Virus record (IMG/VR): IMGVR_UViG_3300035180_002049
Span: 1-34,308 of that record
Length of the DNA: 34,308 nt
Strand: one strand, 5' to 3'
Source of the DNA: a virus
Both the position numbers and the translations under genes were made by a program. Numbering within the stretch: position 1 is the first letter of the stretch; each line of letters starts with the position of its first letter. The notes under the pieces are model-generated. The model ran no database searches, was not told the origin of the DNA, and worked only from the letters and a program-made list of their open reading frames with translations. Of the stretch, positions 1-8,414 are shown one piece after another.

Positions 1-394
1 CTGGTACACAGCTCCGTCGACACCGCCGACAGCGGAGGCGATCGCCACGGCTGTTTTGACCGACGTGACTTCAGGTGATCTCGCTGCGGCCGGATCCCTG
101 GGGCACCTGGTGACGACCGCACCGAGCTGGTACACAGCTCCTTCGATACCGCCGACGGCTGGCACCATTGCGGCGGCGGTTCTCGCTGCGACTCCTACCT
201 TCGCATCTCAGGCCAGCGTGACGCTTCCGACGGTCGGCGATTGTCTTGCGGCGGCGTGGGTCGAAACGGTCGGCGCGGAGTCGATCAATTCCTCTGCCAA
301 TCCTCCGACCTGGTCGAAGCTTTGCCCTGATGGTGCGACGGTTTTCCGTGTGTTCAATCTGGACAGTGCCACGGCTCCGACGACTCGCACCTAA
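1..394 (+). CDS. C-terminal part of 42-residue-repeat tail protein (5' end at 33555)
   Basis: The reading frame is open from base 2 to the TAA at 392-394, so this is the 3' end of a gene entering from the left edge. It contains one good copy of the 126-bp repeat (23-148) and a degraded copy from 149, then a unique C-terminus. The same repeat occurs twice at the right edge, and joining 34308 to 24 keeps the frame (754+371 nt = 375 codons). P-T-A-x-x-I-A-x-A-V type repeats occur in phage tail or fibre-like proteins. Its place just before the tail terminator fits a virion surface or tail role, which is inference. A TTG at 56 is an internal codon, not a start. Confidence 0.75.
   Translation, partial: WYTAPSTPPTAEAIATAVLTDVTSGDLAAAGSLGHLVTTAPSWYTAPSIPPTAGTIAAAVLAATPTFASQASVTLPTVGDCLAAAWVETVGAESINSSANPPTWSKLCPDGATVFRVFNLDSATAPTTRT
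23..148 (+). repeat. 126-bp tandem repeat, third copy (diverged)
   Basis: It encodes a 42-residue unit beginning P-P-T-A-E-A-I-A. It differs from the two right-edge copies at only a few positions, around the GGATCC site and at its last codons. A further degraded copy starts at 149 with the same P-P-T-A opening. Confidence 0.9.
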
Positions 395-396
395 TC

Positions 397-900
397 ATGG
401 CAACGTCTCTTCTGATTCGAGGGCTACAAAGCGCAGCCCTTTTGATTCGTGGCCTGGCATCGAGCAGCTCGGCAACAACGGCGGCGGGATTCGAGGTCGA
501 CCTTCAGGCCTGGATCGTCGCGCAGCTTGGCCTGGCCGTTTACCCTGTCCACATTCCTCAGCAAATCGACCCCTCGGTTGAGGTTCTCCCTTGCTATACC
601 TTTGAGCTGATCACAGCGCACCACAAGAACGTTCTCAGCGGTCCGACGGGTGACGTTACGGGTACGTTTCACCTCAAAGCGCATTCGTTTTCCGCGACCG
701 AGGCCTTCCTCATGAAGGAAGCCCTGCGGCTCAAGCTGCAAAACTATCGAGGCTTCATCGGGGCAACCCGGGTCAAGGCCTGTAACCTTCACGACGAAGC
801 TTCGAACAACGTCACGCCACTGACTGAGAATGATCGCTGGAAGTTTGAACGATTGCTTGTATTCAAAATCTTTTATGTCGAATCCTTACCTCAACATTGA
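397..900 (+). CDS. Putative tail terminator / tail completion protein
   Basis: A 167-residue protein whose ATG lies two bases after the upstream stop. The region around residues 35-60, with a short hydrophobic helix, a Y-P-V-H-I-P motif and then a T-F-E-L strand, resembles DUF3168 / tail-terminator proteins, which cap the tail tube. The gene lies immediately upstream of the tail tube gene, the usual place for this protein. The first 30 residues contain a short internal duplication (LLIRGL twice) and may not be conserved, so a later start is possible. Family assignment rests on motif impression plus synteny. Confidence 0.6.
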   Translation: MATSLLIRGLQSAALLIRGLASSSSATTAAGFEVDLQAWIVAQLGLAVYPVHIPQQIDPSVEVLPCYTFELITAHHKNVLSGPTGDVTGTFHLKAHSFSATEAFLMKEALRLKLQNYRGFIGATRVKACNLHDEASNNVTPLTENDRWKFERLLVFKIFYVESLPQH

Positions 901-923
901 TTGATTGAAATTGGAGTTTTCTG

Positions 924-1343
924 ATGTCTAAGGCTGAAATTGGAGCAGGTGCAACATGCGGGTACAAGATTTCTCCCGCGACGACTTACACCTTGCTCGG
1001 CAATCTGATCTCGGTCGAAACCGACCCCAGCGTCGGCAAGGTGATGGTCGACTTCCTCAGTGCAACCGCGAAGTATAAGCTTCCGACGATCCTGGATTCC
1101 GGTGAAGTGACTGCCACGATTGCCTTCGACTCCACCGACTCTCAGCTCGCTGCAATGTGGACGGCGTTTACTGGTAAGACAATTTTCGCGCTCGAAATCA
1201 TCTTGGCGGGCGGTGGCAAGTTTGACTTTGCAACCGTGTTTCTCACTGGGATGCCGTTGTCAGGTGTCGAGCAAGAGTCTTCGCCTGAGATTGAACTCAA
1301 GTTTGAAGTCAGCGGCACAGTCATCTTTACCCCTGGCACCTAA
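924..1343 (+). CDS. Major tail tube protein
   Basis: A 139-residue beta-rich protein ending in a V-S-G-T-V-I-F strand, as in many siphovirus tail tube proteins. It would polymerise into the tail tube around the tape measure. The ATG at 924 follows a GGAG-like site. It lies between the tail terminator and the chaperone/tape-measure genes, the canonical order. Its length is short for the family but within range. Confidence 0.75.
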   Translation: MSKAEIGAGATCGYKISPATTYTLLGNLISVETDPSVGKVMVDFLSATAKYKLPTILDSGEVTATIAFDSTDSQLAAMWTAFTGKTIFALEIILAGGGKFDFATVFLTGMPLSGVEQESSPEIELKFEVSGTVIFTPGT

Positions 1344-1407
1344 TAACGAGCCTGGTGGGCCTTTTTGTAAACACCCCTTGTTTTACCTCTTGAATTGAGT
1401 GCCGAAA

Positions 1408-1743
1408 ATGACTCGTGAAGAATTGTTAGCTCAGACCGACGACGTGATCATCGAGCCTATCGACGTGCCTGAGTGGCGGGCGAAGCTCCACGTTCGGACG
1501 ATCACGGGCTCTCAGCGGGAAAAGTTCGAAGTTGCGTACGTCAACGATACGACGGATCGGACGGAAGCGCGGATGGCCTCGTTTTGCCTCTGTGATGAGC
1601 AGGGTGTTCGCATCTTTAAGGATGAAGACATCGACGCGCTCGACCGGAAACATCCGGGCGGGCTCCGTCGGATCTATAACGCGGGAATGCGTCTCTCGAA
1701 AGTCAGCGAAGACGAAATCAAGGGTGAGGTAAAAAACTCCTAA
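1408..1743 (+). CDS. Tail assembly chaperone (G-like, short form)
   Basis: A 111-residue acidic protein. The ATG at 1408 is preferred; an in-frame GTG at 1399 would add three residues. It lies between tail tube and tape measure, where tailed phages encode paired chaperones that coat the tape measure during tail assembly. The frame stops at 1741-1743, just after a slippery heptamer at 1731-1737. A -1 shift there would fuse it to the downstream frame ending at 2051. Function follows from synteny and the frameshift arrangement. Confidence 0.8.
   Translation: MTREELLAQTDDVIIEPIDVPEWRAKLHVRTITGSQREKFEVAYVNDTTDRTEARMASFCLCDEQGVRIFKDEDIDALDRKHPGGLRRIYNAGMRLSKVSEDEIKGEVKNS
1731..1737 (+). other. Programmed -1 frameshift slippery site (A AAA AAC)
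   Basis: Zero-frame codons are GTA AAA AAC TCC TAA, so the run A-AAA-AAC is positioned as X-XXY-YYZ for tandem -1 slippage, six bases before the stop. The -1 frame is open from the heptamer to 2051. This is the conserved arrangement of tail chaperone genes in long-tailed phages. Confidence 0.85.
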
Positions 1744-2051
1744 GCCATCCTTTCGAGGTCTACACCCATCGTCTCGCGGAGCGGCTTGGCAAGACACGCA
1801 AGCAGCTTCTGCGAGAGATGGACAGTGACGAGATATCGAAATGGATGGCTTATGATCGCATCAACATTGATGATTCGTGGCGGCAGAATGCCGAGCTGGT
1901 TTGGTGGCTTATCCAACTCTTGGGCGATGCCAAGCTCAAGCGACGTGTCAAGTATGAAGACTTGTTACCGCAACGACATAAACCTCCCAAGCCACGGCAA
2001 ACGGCTGAACAAATCAAGGCCGTACTGATGGGGTTCGTCACGAAAAAATGA
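1737..2051 (+). CDS. Tail assembly chaperone, frameshift extension (T-like)
   Basis: This is the -1 frame continuing from the slippery site. It adds about 104 residues, giving a fusion of roughly 214 residues. The sequence just after the junction (H-P-F-E-V-Y then a helix containing R-L-G-K-T, then W-M-A-Y-D) is typical of the second tail-chaperone segment. Coding identity begins well upstream of the first ATG at 1818, so a separate start there would delete the most recognisable part. The stop overlaps the tape measure start (ATGA at 2048-2051). Confidence 0.8.
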   Translation, partial: LLSHPFEVYTHRLAERLGKTRKQLLREMDSDEISKWMAYDRINIDDSWRQNAELVWWLIQLLGDAKLKRRVKYEDLLPQRHKPPKPRQTAEQIKAVLMGFVTKK

Positions 2052-4348
2052 GTGAAATTGCATATTTAGGCATAAGCACCTTCGTCGATAACTCGAACCT
2101 TGACGCAGGTTTTGGTGAAGCTGCGCAAAAGGCCGAGTCGTTTGATAAGGGCCTGTCCTCTCAGTCGATGCAAGGTCCGTCGATTTCCCCGGGAAAGCAT
2201 GACGGCGTCAGCTCGATGGTTCCTCAGATGGGCCAGATCGGGCTTTCGCTCAAGTCTGCTTTCACGGGTGCGATGGCTCCTCTGGTTGCGTTTGGCTCTC
2301 GATTCACAACGATGTTCGACGAGGTTGGCGGCACAATTACAAGGCTTGCCACTCGGCTTGACACTATGGTTCGTGCCGATCGAATCGAGGCCGATCTCAA
2401 GCGTGAAGCAACGGCTTTTAAGGTGGTTGGCGTCGTCGGTGCGCTCGCGGCGGTCAAGGTTGGCTTGGCGTTCTCGAACCCTGCCATTTATCTCGGTGCC
2501 ACTGTGCTCGGTGGTGCGTTCATGGCGGTGTTTCCTAAAGTCGCGGATTACGCTAATCGAGCGGCTGGCAAGATATCGACATTCTTTCTCATGTCCGGTT
2601 CGGTCATGAAAAAGACCCTGACTCAGCTTGAACATCTCAAGTTTCCAAATCCATTTCGACTCATCGGTTCTCAGGCCAAGCAAGCCACTACTGCAATCAA
2701 CGGCGTCAAGAATGCAGCGGTCGGTGGCACAAAGTCGCTCGGCAATCAAGTCTTGACCACGTTGGGCATTTTCAGCGCTCCGGCTGCAATCGTTGGTTTC
2801 TTCGGGGCGGGGATTAAGGGTGCCTCTGACCTTCGCGAAACGATGTCGAAAGTCGACACGGTTTTCAATGATTCGTCTGATCTCGTCAAAGCCAATGCCG
2901 ACAAGATGGCGGCAGCGTATGGGTTGCCTAAGAAGTCGATCCTTGATGCGTCGGCGGCGATTGGTTTGATCGGCAAAGGCGCTGGTCAAAGTGATAAGGC
3001 AGCGGCACAACTCGGAACGAATATGTCGAACCTTGCGGCCGACGCTGCATCGTTTTACAACGTTCCACTCGATGAAGCGCTGGGCAAAATCCGTTCCGGA
3101 CTGGTCGGTCAATCCGAGCCTCTGCTTGCCTTTGGCATCCAAATGAATGAGGCCAAGGTTGAGGCCGAAGCCATGCGGCTTGGGTTCGGCAAGGTTGGTA
3201 AGACTCTCAGCGACGAAGCAAAGACGGCAGCTCGTGCGAGTTTAATCACGAAGGGTCTCGCGGACGCGAGCGGCGACTTGGCGCGGACCTCTGGATCGAC
3301 GGCCAACCAATTCAAGAAACTTACGGGCGGCGTGGGAAACCTCGCAACCACGGTTGGCTCGTCAATGCTTCCGGCTGTCGATGTCGTTCTCGGTGGGTTT
3401 AACGCGATGGTATCGGGCATCGGTACGTTTGCCGAGCGAAACAAGGCTTCGTTTGAGGCAGTCGGCGAGTACGTCAAAAGTGCGTTTGCCAACTTCGGCG
3501 AGGGTGTCAGCAATGTTAAAGCCTGGTTAGGCACACTTCCCGAAGTGTTCACGTCTGTGTTTGGTGATAAGTCACAGATGATTAGCGACCTTGGCGCGAG
3601 CATCATGTCCGTTGCCGATGGTATCGGTATGGTCTGGCGCAACCTTCCTGCCTTTGCGGAAATCGCACTTATCAAGATTCGTGAGAAGTTCCTCAACCTC
3701 GGTGAGATGATTCACTGGACGATCGACAACGCTGGCGCTTTGGGATCTTATTTTGCCAACAATTTCTCCAAGCTTGTGACTGACGGGCTCACGTTCGTTG
3801 GGACCGGCTTCAAAAATCTAGCATTGAACATATGGAACTTAGGGAAAGCTGTTGTCGAGTTCATCAAAGATCCCACACAGGGTTTTCAGTTTAATTGGAA
3901 GGGTCTCACCGAAGGCTTTGTTGCGACGGCTGAACAGCTTCCTGAATTGATCAAGCCAGCGCTTACGAGCCTTCAGGCTGAGATCGACGCAAAGACTCTC
4001 GAAATTGGAACCAAAGAAGCCGAACGGGCCAAGGCAATTGCGGCCAAGGCCAAGCTCGATGCCTCGATCACTCCTGCCAAGCGTCCGATCGCGGGAGGTC
4101 CTGCGGAAGCGGCGAAAGAAGCGGGTCAACTCAAGCTCGCGGGAGCTAGTGAGCTGGGCTCGAAAGAGGCTTACAGCTCGATCGTCTCGGCGACTCGATC
4201 GACGCCTGGCGGGAATGCTCAGCAACGGGCGCAGGCCGACAACCTTGCTGAGCTGCGGAAGCAAACGGGCTTACTCGGTGGTTTGGCGGGTGCTATTGGT
4301 AATGCTGTCGCGCAAGCTGGTCAACCTAAAGTGGTGCATGCGTTATGA
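2048..4348 (+). CDS. Tape measure protein
   Basis: A 766-residue protein, the second longest frame in the window, directly after the chaperones. It has hydrophobic stretches at about 115-155 and 229-246. After about 250 comes the conserved tape-measure region (a G-A-S-D-L-R-E-T-M-S-K type segment, then repeated small-residue helices). A K/A/E-rich coiled segment lies near 640-690. Tape measure length sets tail length; this size predicts a tail of about 100 nm, which is inference. The start overlaps the upstream stop by four bases and the end overlaps the next start by four. One TTTCCCCGGGAAA site lies inside it at 2184-2196. Confidence 0.9.
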   Translation: MSEIAYLGISTFVDNSNLDAGFGEAAQKAESFDKGLSSQSMQGPSISPGKHDGVSSMVPQMGQIGLSLKSAFTGAMAPLVAFGSRFTTMFDEVGGTITRLATRLDTMVRADRIEADLKREATAFKVVGVVGALAAVKVGLAFSNPAIYLGATVLGGAFMAVFPKVADYANRAAGKISTFFLMSGSVMKKTLTQLEHLKFPNPFRLIGSQAKQATTAINGVKNAAVGGTKSLGNQVLTTLGIFSAPAAIVGFFGAGIKGASDLRETMSKVDTVFNDSSDLVKANADKMAAAYGLPKKSILDASAAIGLIGKGAGQSDKAAAQLGTNMSNLAADAASFYNVPLDEALGKIRSGLVGQSEPLLAFGIQMNEAKVEAEAMRLGFGKVGKTLSDEAKTAARASLITKGLADASGDLARTSGSTANQFKKLTGGVGNLATTVGSSMLPAVDVVLGGFNAMVSGIGTFAERNKASFEAVGEYVKSAFANFGEGVSNVKAWLGTLPEVFTSVFGDKSQMISDLGASIMSVADGIGMVWRNLPAFAEIALIKIREKFLNLGEMIHWTIDNAGALGSYFANNFSKLVTDGLTFVGTGFKNLALNIWNLGKAVVEFIKDPTQGFQFNWKGLTEGFVATAEQLPELIKPALTSLQAEIDAKTLEIGTKEAERAKAIAAKAKLDASITPAKRPIAGGPAEAAKEAGQLKLAGASELGSKEAYSSIVSATRSTPGGNAQQRAQADNLAELRKQTGLLGGLAGAIGNAVAQAGQPKVVHAL
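2184..2196 (+). repeat. Dispersed near-palindrome TTTCCCCGGGAAA, site 1
   Basis: Exact 13-mer inside the tape measure gene, encoding the S-P-G-K stretch. Same sequence as 10104-10116 and 24551-24563; related sites lie at 7875, 21668 and 30853. Confidence 0.8.
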
Positions 4349-5253
4349 GTATTGTCGGTGTTGACATCCTCGATGAATCGGGGGCGAGAACGGGCGATCA
4401 GAACGAAAAATACGAACGGACATATAAGGTTTCGTTTGCCGTTTTGTGCTCAGACATTTTGGATGATCCTCATACGGTTTTGAGTACGTTCACGTACGGC
4501 GGTTCGTCGCTTCCGATCGGTCAACAGTACCCAAGCGACACGAAGGCTTATTGCATCTCACGCGTTGCTGAGTATCAAACGCGGTGCCAAGTTGGTACGG
4601 GCGTCGGTTGTCTCTACAAGTTCACCGCGACTTACGGGCCCTGGAATCCTCTTGAGAATCTTGAGAATCCGCTCGACAAGCCAGTTCTGCCAATCATCGA
4701 AGGGCAGACATTTGAACACGCGATATATGTTGACAAAGACGGCAACCCGATCGTCAACAGCGCTGGCGACCCTTACGACCCTCCTCTGACTGAGGAAGTC
4801 GTTCACCTCATGATTCGATTCTCGAAGAACTACGCGACTCTTCCGGCGTTTTTCGGTTACTCGAATTACATCAATAACGCGACCTGGCAGACGTTTGCGG
4901 CGTACTGGGTCAAGTTCAATATTCCACGCGCTGAAGAGCTTCCTTCTCAGTACCTTGCTTCGACCTATTGGAAGTTTGACTTTGAGTTTGAAGTCAATCC
5001 AGAGACCTGGTTGCGGAAGGTTCCCAACGTCGGGTTTAACCAGCTTGTCAGTGGCACACTCAAACCGATCCTGATCGGTGGCCAACCTCCCACGATTCCT
5101 CAATTCTTGAACAGTTCGGGCGCCGTTCTCACGCCTCCCGTCACTCATACGAACTTGATCATCAATACATTTCATACCCGTCAAGAGACTGACTTTAACA
5201 CGGTCTTTGCGTCCTTCCCGACTGACCTGTTTGAGGTCTATGCAAGCCCATGA
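4345..5253 (+). CDS. Distal tail / tail-tip protein
   Basis: A 302-residue protein rich in aromatic residues and beta-type sequence, with no signal peptide or membrane segment. It follows the tape measure with an ATGA overlap, where siphoviruses encode the distal tail protein or baseplate hub. No catalytic motif is visible. The assignment as a tail-tip component rests on position only. Confidence 0.5.
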   Translation: MSIVGVDILDESGARTGDQNEKYERTYKVSFAVLCSDILDDPHTVLSTFTYGGSSLPIGQQYPSDTKAYCISRVAEYQTRCQVGTGVGCLYKFTATYGPWNPLENLENPLDKPVLPIIEGQTFEHAIYVDKDGNPIVNSAGDPYDPPLTEEVVHLMIRFSKNYATLPAFFGYSNYINNATWQTFAAYWVKFNIPRAEELPSQYLASTYWKFDFEFEVNPETWLRKVPNVGFNQLVSGTLKPILIGGQPPTIPQFLNSSGAVLTPPVTHTNLIINTFHTRQETDFNTVFASFPTDLFEVYASP

Positions 5254-5585
5254 GCTTCAATTCTCGCGACTCGAAGCGCATCGCTCGCAAGACTCGACGC
5301 GACGAAACAACCCCGATGTTTCGGGTCAATAATGCGCCTCGTCCTCGGTTGCAATGGATGGGCAAGCTTGGCCTTGTCACCTCGGGCGGCATCTCTGCGC
5401 GAAGTGGTACGGCTCTTGGATCCGGTTCGGTCGATCTTCAGTTTCTTGATGCTTCAGGCGTTTACTCGTCTGCCTCAATTACGGTCACGGTCTACTCGAT
5501 GTTTTCAACCTCGATTGCCTCGACGACGTTGGTCAAGCTCGGCCTGGTCGATGGTCAGTATGTTGTCGACACGGTGGCTTGCTGA
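5250..5585 (+). CDS. Small tail-region protein
   Basis: A 111-residue protein with a basic N-terminus (several R/K within the first 35 residues) and a beta-rich, Ser/Thr/Val-rich remainder. ATGA overlap with the upstream tail gene, and the next start overlaps its stop. No family is recognised. A structural role in the tail tip is plausible from position. Confidence 0.5.
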   Translation: MSFNSRDSKRIARKTRRDETTPMFRVNNAPRPRLQWMGKLGLVTSGGISARSGTALGSGSVDLQFLDASGVYSSASITVTVYSMFSTSIASTTLVKLGLVDGQYVVDTVAC

Positions 5586-6109
5586 TGTGCTACAAGCGCG
5601 GCAATCCGGGCCCGTGTACTCCACCACCTCCGCCTTCAGGCTGCGGCGCTTGCTCGGGTAGTCTTGGGACAACGTTTTCGTATTCGTTCACTTATCGACC
5701 TGTTAATACGGATCCGGTCGTCATCACTTATGGGCCTGGTTTTTCGATCACGTATCCTCCGACCTGTGCTCTTGAAACTGCTGTTACCATCAGCGGTACA
5801 ATCACACTCGACGAACCTTTCGGCGATTGTATTCGTGGTCATGTTGTGTTGCCTCTCAAGCTGCTCACTGTTCTTTTGTCTTCTCCTGTGTGCTATGACA
5901 CTGGCTCTGAGATGGTCCTAACGGTTACATGCTGTTCTACTTCATCGAGATTGTCGGCGAACATTACATCTCCTGGAACAATTCCTCTCGGCCACGTTGT
6001 GGTTCTCGTCGTTGATACCGATTTTGTTTCGTTTTCCTGTGGTCCCTATACATCGACCTGGCAAGCCACGGCAAACGATGAAACGTGTACGTTGGTGATT
6101 TCCGAATGA
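5585..6109 (+). CDS. Cys/Pro-rich beta-type protein, tail region
   Basis: A 174-residue protein whose ATG shares one base with the upstream TGA. The N-terminus has a polyproline run flanked by Cys-rich pairs (C-T-P-P-P-P and C-G-A-C). The rest is Ser/Thr/Val-rich with spaced cysteines, which suggests a disulfide-containing or metal-bound surface domain. No family is recognised. A TTG six bases upstream is a less likely start. Confidence 0.5.
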   Translation: MCYKRGNPGPCTPPPPPSGCGACSGSLGTTFSYSFTYRPVNTDPVVITYGPGFSITYPPTCALETAVTISGTITLDEPFGDCIRGHVVLPLKLLTVLLSSPVCYDTGSEMVLTVTCCSTSSRLSANITSPGTIPLGHVVVLVVDTDFVSFSCGPYTSTWQATANDETCTLVISE

Positions 6110-6453
6110 TCCGTTGTGTTCATTGCCCTGTGAGTGAAGCTCTCGAATGTCCTTCGCGGTTTCATGCTCGCTACTGCGAATTGGTCAATTCTGATCATCG
6201 CGATTATCACCCGGGCATGGCCTCCAAATTGGTTGCGATGTCGTTACCTGGTGAATCGGTTCCTCAGTGGAAAGCGAAGCGCCAAGCTCAAGCCTCGTGT
6301 CCATCGTTGGGCCCGTTGCTGAAATGCGGTTGTGATCAACTCTGGCGTTGCCTGGCCGGCAAGGGACGACCCTATTCGGGGCAACCGTTTGATGAAACCT
6401 ATGTCTCATTCTCAGAATGTGTTGATTGTCTCAAAGCGAATTCTCAACTATGA
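6106..6453 (+). CDS. Cys-rich small protein of unknown function
   Basis: The protein has 115 residues from the ATG that overlaps the upstream stop (ATGA). It carries many Cys/His (C-V-H-C, C-P, Y-C, then C-G-C-D near the middle and C-V-D-C near the end), so zinc binding is likely. It lies between tail genes and the methyltransferase in the same transcript. The family is not recognised. Confidence 0.5.
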   Translation: MIRCVHCPVSEALECPSRFHARYCELVNSDHRDYHPGMASKLVAMSLPGESVPQWKAKRQAQASCPSLGPLLKCGCDQLWRCLAGKGRPYSGQPFDETYVSFSECVDCLKANSQL

Positions 6454-7193
6454 CAAATGAATATCGTTTGATTCTTGGCGAAGCTCTCGACAATTTGCGC
6501 TCGATTGAAAGCGACTCGGTCGACTGTGTGATCGTCGATCCTCCATATTCCTCGGGTGGTTTCACTCGCGGCGATCGCACGGCGACCACTGCGTCAAAAT
6601 ATGTTTCAAGCTCCGTGCAGACGAAGCGTGTCAACTTTGACGGCGACTCGCGCGACCAACGGTCTTTCCTTGTTTGGTCTACCCTCTGGATTTCTGAGTG
6701 CTATCGCATCGTCAAGCCCTCAGGCTACTTTCTTTCGTTTACCGATTGGCGGCAACTTCCGACGATGTCGGACGCTATTCAGTGCGGCGGGTTCGTTTGG
6801 CGGGGCATTATCTCGTGGGATAAGGGGCGGGCAGCTCGTGCGCCTCATAAGGGATATTTCCGCCACCAATGTGAGTACGTCGTCTGGGGTACAAAGGGCG
6901 TGTCGGTTGCGGCCGATTGGGACGGGCCTTGGGATGGCTCGATCTCTTGTCCGGTTCTCCAATCCGATAAACACCACATAACGGGCAAGCCTACCGAGCT
7001 TATGAAAAGGCTCGTTGCTTGCTGTCCTCCTGGTGGTGTCGTGCTGGATCCGTTCATGGGCTCTGGCACAACCGGCGTTGCGGCGATCGCGACGGGGCGG
7101 AAGTTCATCGGGATTGAACTCGCGGACCACAATTTCGCGATTGCAACCGAACGCATCCAGGCGGCTCACCTTGCTCGGACGGTTGCGGCGTGA
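6450..7193 (+). CDS. DNA adenine N6-methyltransferase, beta class
   Basis: A 247-residue protein with the start chosen at the ATG overlapping the upstream TGA. The catalytic motif IV D-P-P-Y is at 30-33, and the AdoMet-binding motif D-P-F-M-G-S-G-T is at about 200-207, preceded by a H-x-I-T-G-K-P motif. Motif order IV...I defines the beta class, and DPPY favours N6-adenine over N4-cytosine. It would methylate phage and possibly host DNA, which could protect from restriction or alter regulation. No restriction enzyme neighbours it, so it looks like an orphan. The target sequence cannot be told from sequence. Confidence 0.9.
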   Translation: MTNEYRLILGEALDNLRSIESDSVDCVIVDPPYSSGGFTRGDRTATTASKYVSSSVQTKRVNFDGDSRDQRSFLVWSTLWISECYRIVKPSGYFLSFTDWRQLPTMSDAIQCGGFVWRGIISWDKGRAARAPHKGYFRHQCEYVVWGTKGVSVAADWDGPWDGSISCPVLQSDKHHITGKPTELMKRLVACCPPGGVVLDPFMGSGTTGVAAIATGRKFIGIELADHNFAIATERIQAAHLARTVAA

Positions 7194-8119
7194 CCGAGCT
7201 GCTACCGATCCAGCCGGCCAGCTCAGCCGGCCAGCTCGCAGCGGCTCAATTGTCGATCGACCTCTGCGAGGCTGTGCTTTCGGGTCGCAAGGCAACCACT
7301 CTGCGGGCCTACAAGGGCGACCTGAGAGACTTCGCGGCGTTTCTTGGCTATCAAATCGCCTCGAAGGCTCTGGACGCGTTTGTGTCGTTCTCGGGGCCTT
7401 ATGCCAACGCGGCGGCGCTGGCGTATCGGGCTCACCTTCTCGATCGCAAGCTTTCGCCGGCTACGATCTCGCGACGGCTCGCGGCATTGCGTACCGCGGT
7501 CAAGGTCGCTCGGATGCTCGGGCGGGTGGCGTGGGACCTGGAAGTCGAGTCTCCACGCTCGGAGACGTATCGAGACACCTCAGGCCCTGGTCGCGATGGC
7601 TGGAAGGCCGTGCTGGCGATCGCCAAGGAACGGGCCGTCACTCCTCGAGGCGTTCGTGACCTGGCTGTGCTCAGGCTGCTGCATGACCTGGCTCTGCGAC
7701 GGGGTGAAGTCGTCGGGCTCGACCTGGTCGACCTCGATCTTCGGCGCTCGATCGTCCAAGTGAAGGGCAAGGGCAAGAGCTCGAAGGCTCCGATCTCATT
7801 GCCGAAGCCAACGGCGGAAGCGTTGCGGGCGTGGGTGGTGTTGCGGGGTGATTCACCTGGTTCCCTATTTGGGATTTCCGGGGAATGGATTCGGCAGCTC
7901 GTGCGCGGTCTCGGTCGCGCTGCTCAGCTCGATCGACCCCTCCGGCCTCACGGCCTGAGGCACCAAGGGATCACACAAGCTCTCGACGCAACCGGCGGCG
8001 ACGTTCGGGCCGTCCGTCGTTTTAGCCGGCACGCTAAGCTTGAGACACTCGTTGTCTACGATGACAATCGGGCTGATCTCGCGGGCGACGTCGCCCGACT
8101 CGTCTCCGACGACGACTGA
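7190..8119 (+). CDS. Tyrosine recombinase (Xer/integrase-like), first copy
   Basis: A 309-residue protein with a GTG start overlapping the methyltransferase stop (GTGA). The N-terminal half is a SAM-like core-binding domain. The catalytic set is complete: R170 in A-L-R-R-G-E, a Lys in the G-K-G-K strand near 191-196, H254 and R257 in P-H-G-L-R-H, H281, and Y290 in V-V-Y-D-D. It sits at the end of the late-direction block, unusual for an integrase driving lysogeny. It might act as a resolvase or in excision. A minus-strand frame overlaps its last 255 bases. Confidence 0.9.
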   Translation: MTELLPIQPASSAGQLAAAQLSIDLCEAVLSGRKATTLRAYKGDLRDFAAFLGYQIASKALDAFVSFSGPYANAAALAYRAHLLDRKLSPATISRRLAALRTAVKVARMLGRVAWDLEVESPRSETYRDTSGPGRDGWKAVLAIAKERAVTPRGVRDLAVLRLLHDLALRRGEVVGLDLVDLDLRRSIVQVKGKGKSSKAPISLPKPTAEALRAWVVLRGDSPGSLFGISGEWIRQLVRGLGRAAQLDRPLRPHGLRHQGITQALDATGGDVRAVRRFSRHAKLETLVVYDDNRADLAGDVARLVSDDD

Positions 8120-8347
8120 GTAGTTAGGGAAAAGCTCTTTCCCAAATAAGGGCCCGTATCTGTGCACCACATCGGGCAAGCTCACTTTTCTGTAAGTGAT
8201 GAATTTTAGATCCTCAGGCGTAATCTCCAACGTTGGCCATTCGAACCAGGCCGTTCGGTCTCCGCCCGGTTTTGCCAAGTCGAAGCCGATGATTCGCGAG
8301 GCGGCGGCGATCGGCGATTCTCCAACCAGCTCTTTGTATTCATTCAT
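7865..8347 (-). CDS. Hypothetical protein overlapping integrase 3' end
   Basis: A 160-residue frame. The first 80 or so residues, outside the integrase, look like normal protein (W-F-E-W-P, F-I-T-Y-R-K and similar stretches). The C-terminal half is simply antisense to the integrase catalytic domain. It is the last gene of the leftward block. Either the tail is a real convergent overlap, or the gene was functionally shorter before a stop was lost. No family recognised. Confidence 0.5.
   Translation of the reverse strand: MNEYKELVGESPIAAASRIIGFDLAKPGGDRTAWFEWPTLEITPEDLKFITYRKVSLPDVVHRYGPLFGKELFPNYSVVVGDESGDVAREISPIVIVDNECLKLSVPAKTTDGPNVAAGCVESLCDPLVPQAVRPEGSIELSSATETAHELPNPFPGNPK
7875..7886 (-). 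repeat. Dispersed near-palindrome, site 2 (12-bp variant)
   Basis: Minus-strand reading ATTCCCCGGAAA, one base shorter at the centre than TTTCCCCGGGAAA and with one arm mismatch. It lies within the integrase gene, just inside the end of the opposing frame. Confidence 0.5.
8127..8143 (+). other. Inverted repeat GGGAAA-N5-TTTCCC after the integrase
   Basis: A perfect 6-bp arm inverted repeat eight bases past the integrase stop. It has no following T run, so it is a weak terminator candidate. Its arms resemble the dispersed TTTCCC/GGGAAA sites but in the opposite arrangement. Confidence 0.4.
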
Positions 8348-8414
8348 CGCGATTTCTCAGCTTCGGCCAAGTATCTCCGGTGTGACGTTAGTTGGTCGGT
8401 TGCGAAAAGAGCCA

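Noticed and set aside
1344-1398. Terminator after the tail tube gene
   Set aside because: There is a T run at about 1363-1367, but only a 3-bp stem can be drawn before it.
2066-3142. 358-residue minus-strand frame opposite the tape measure gene
   Set aside because: Arg-rich antisense shadow of a well-supported gene.
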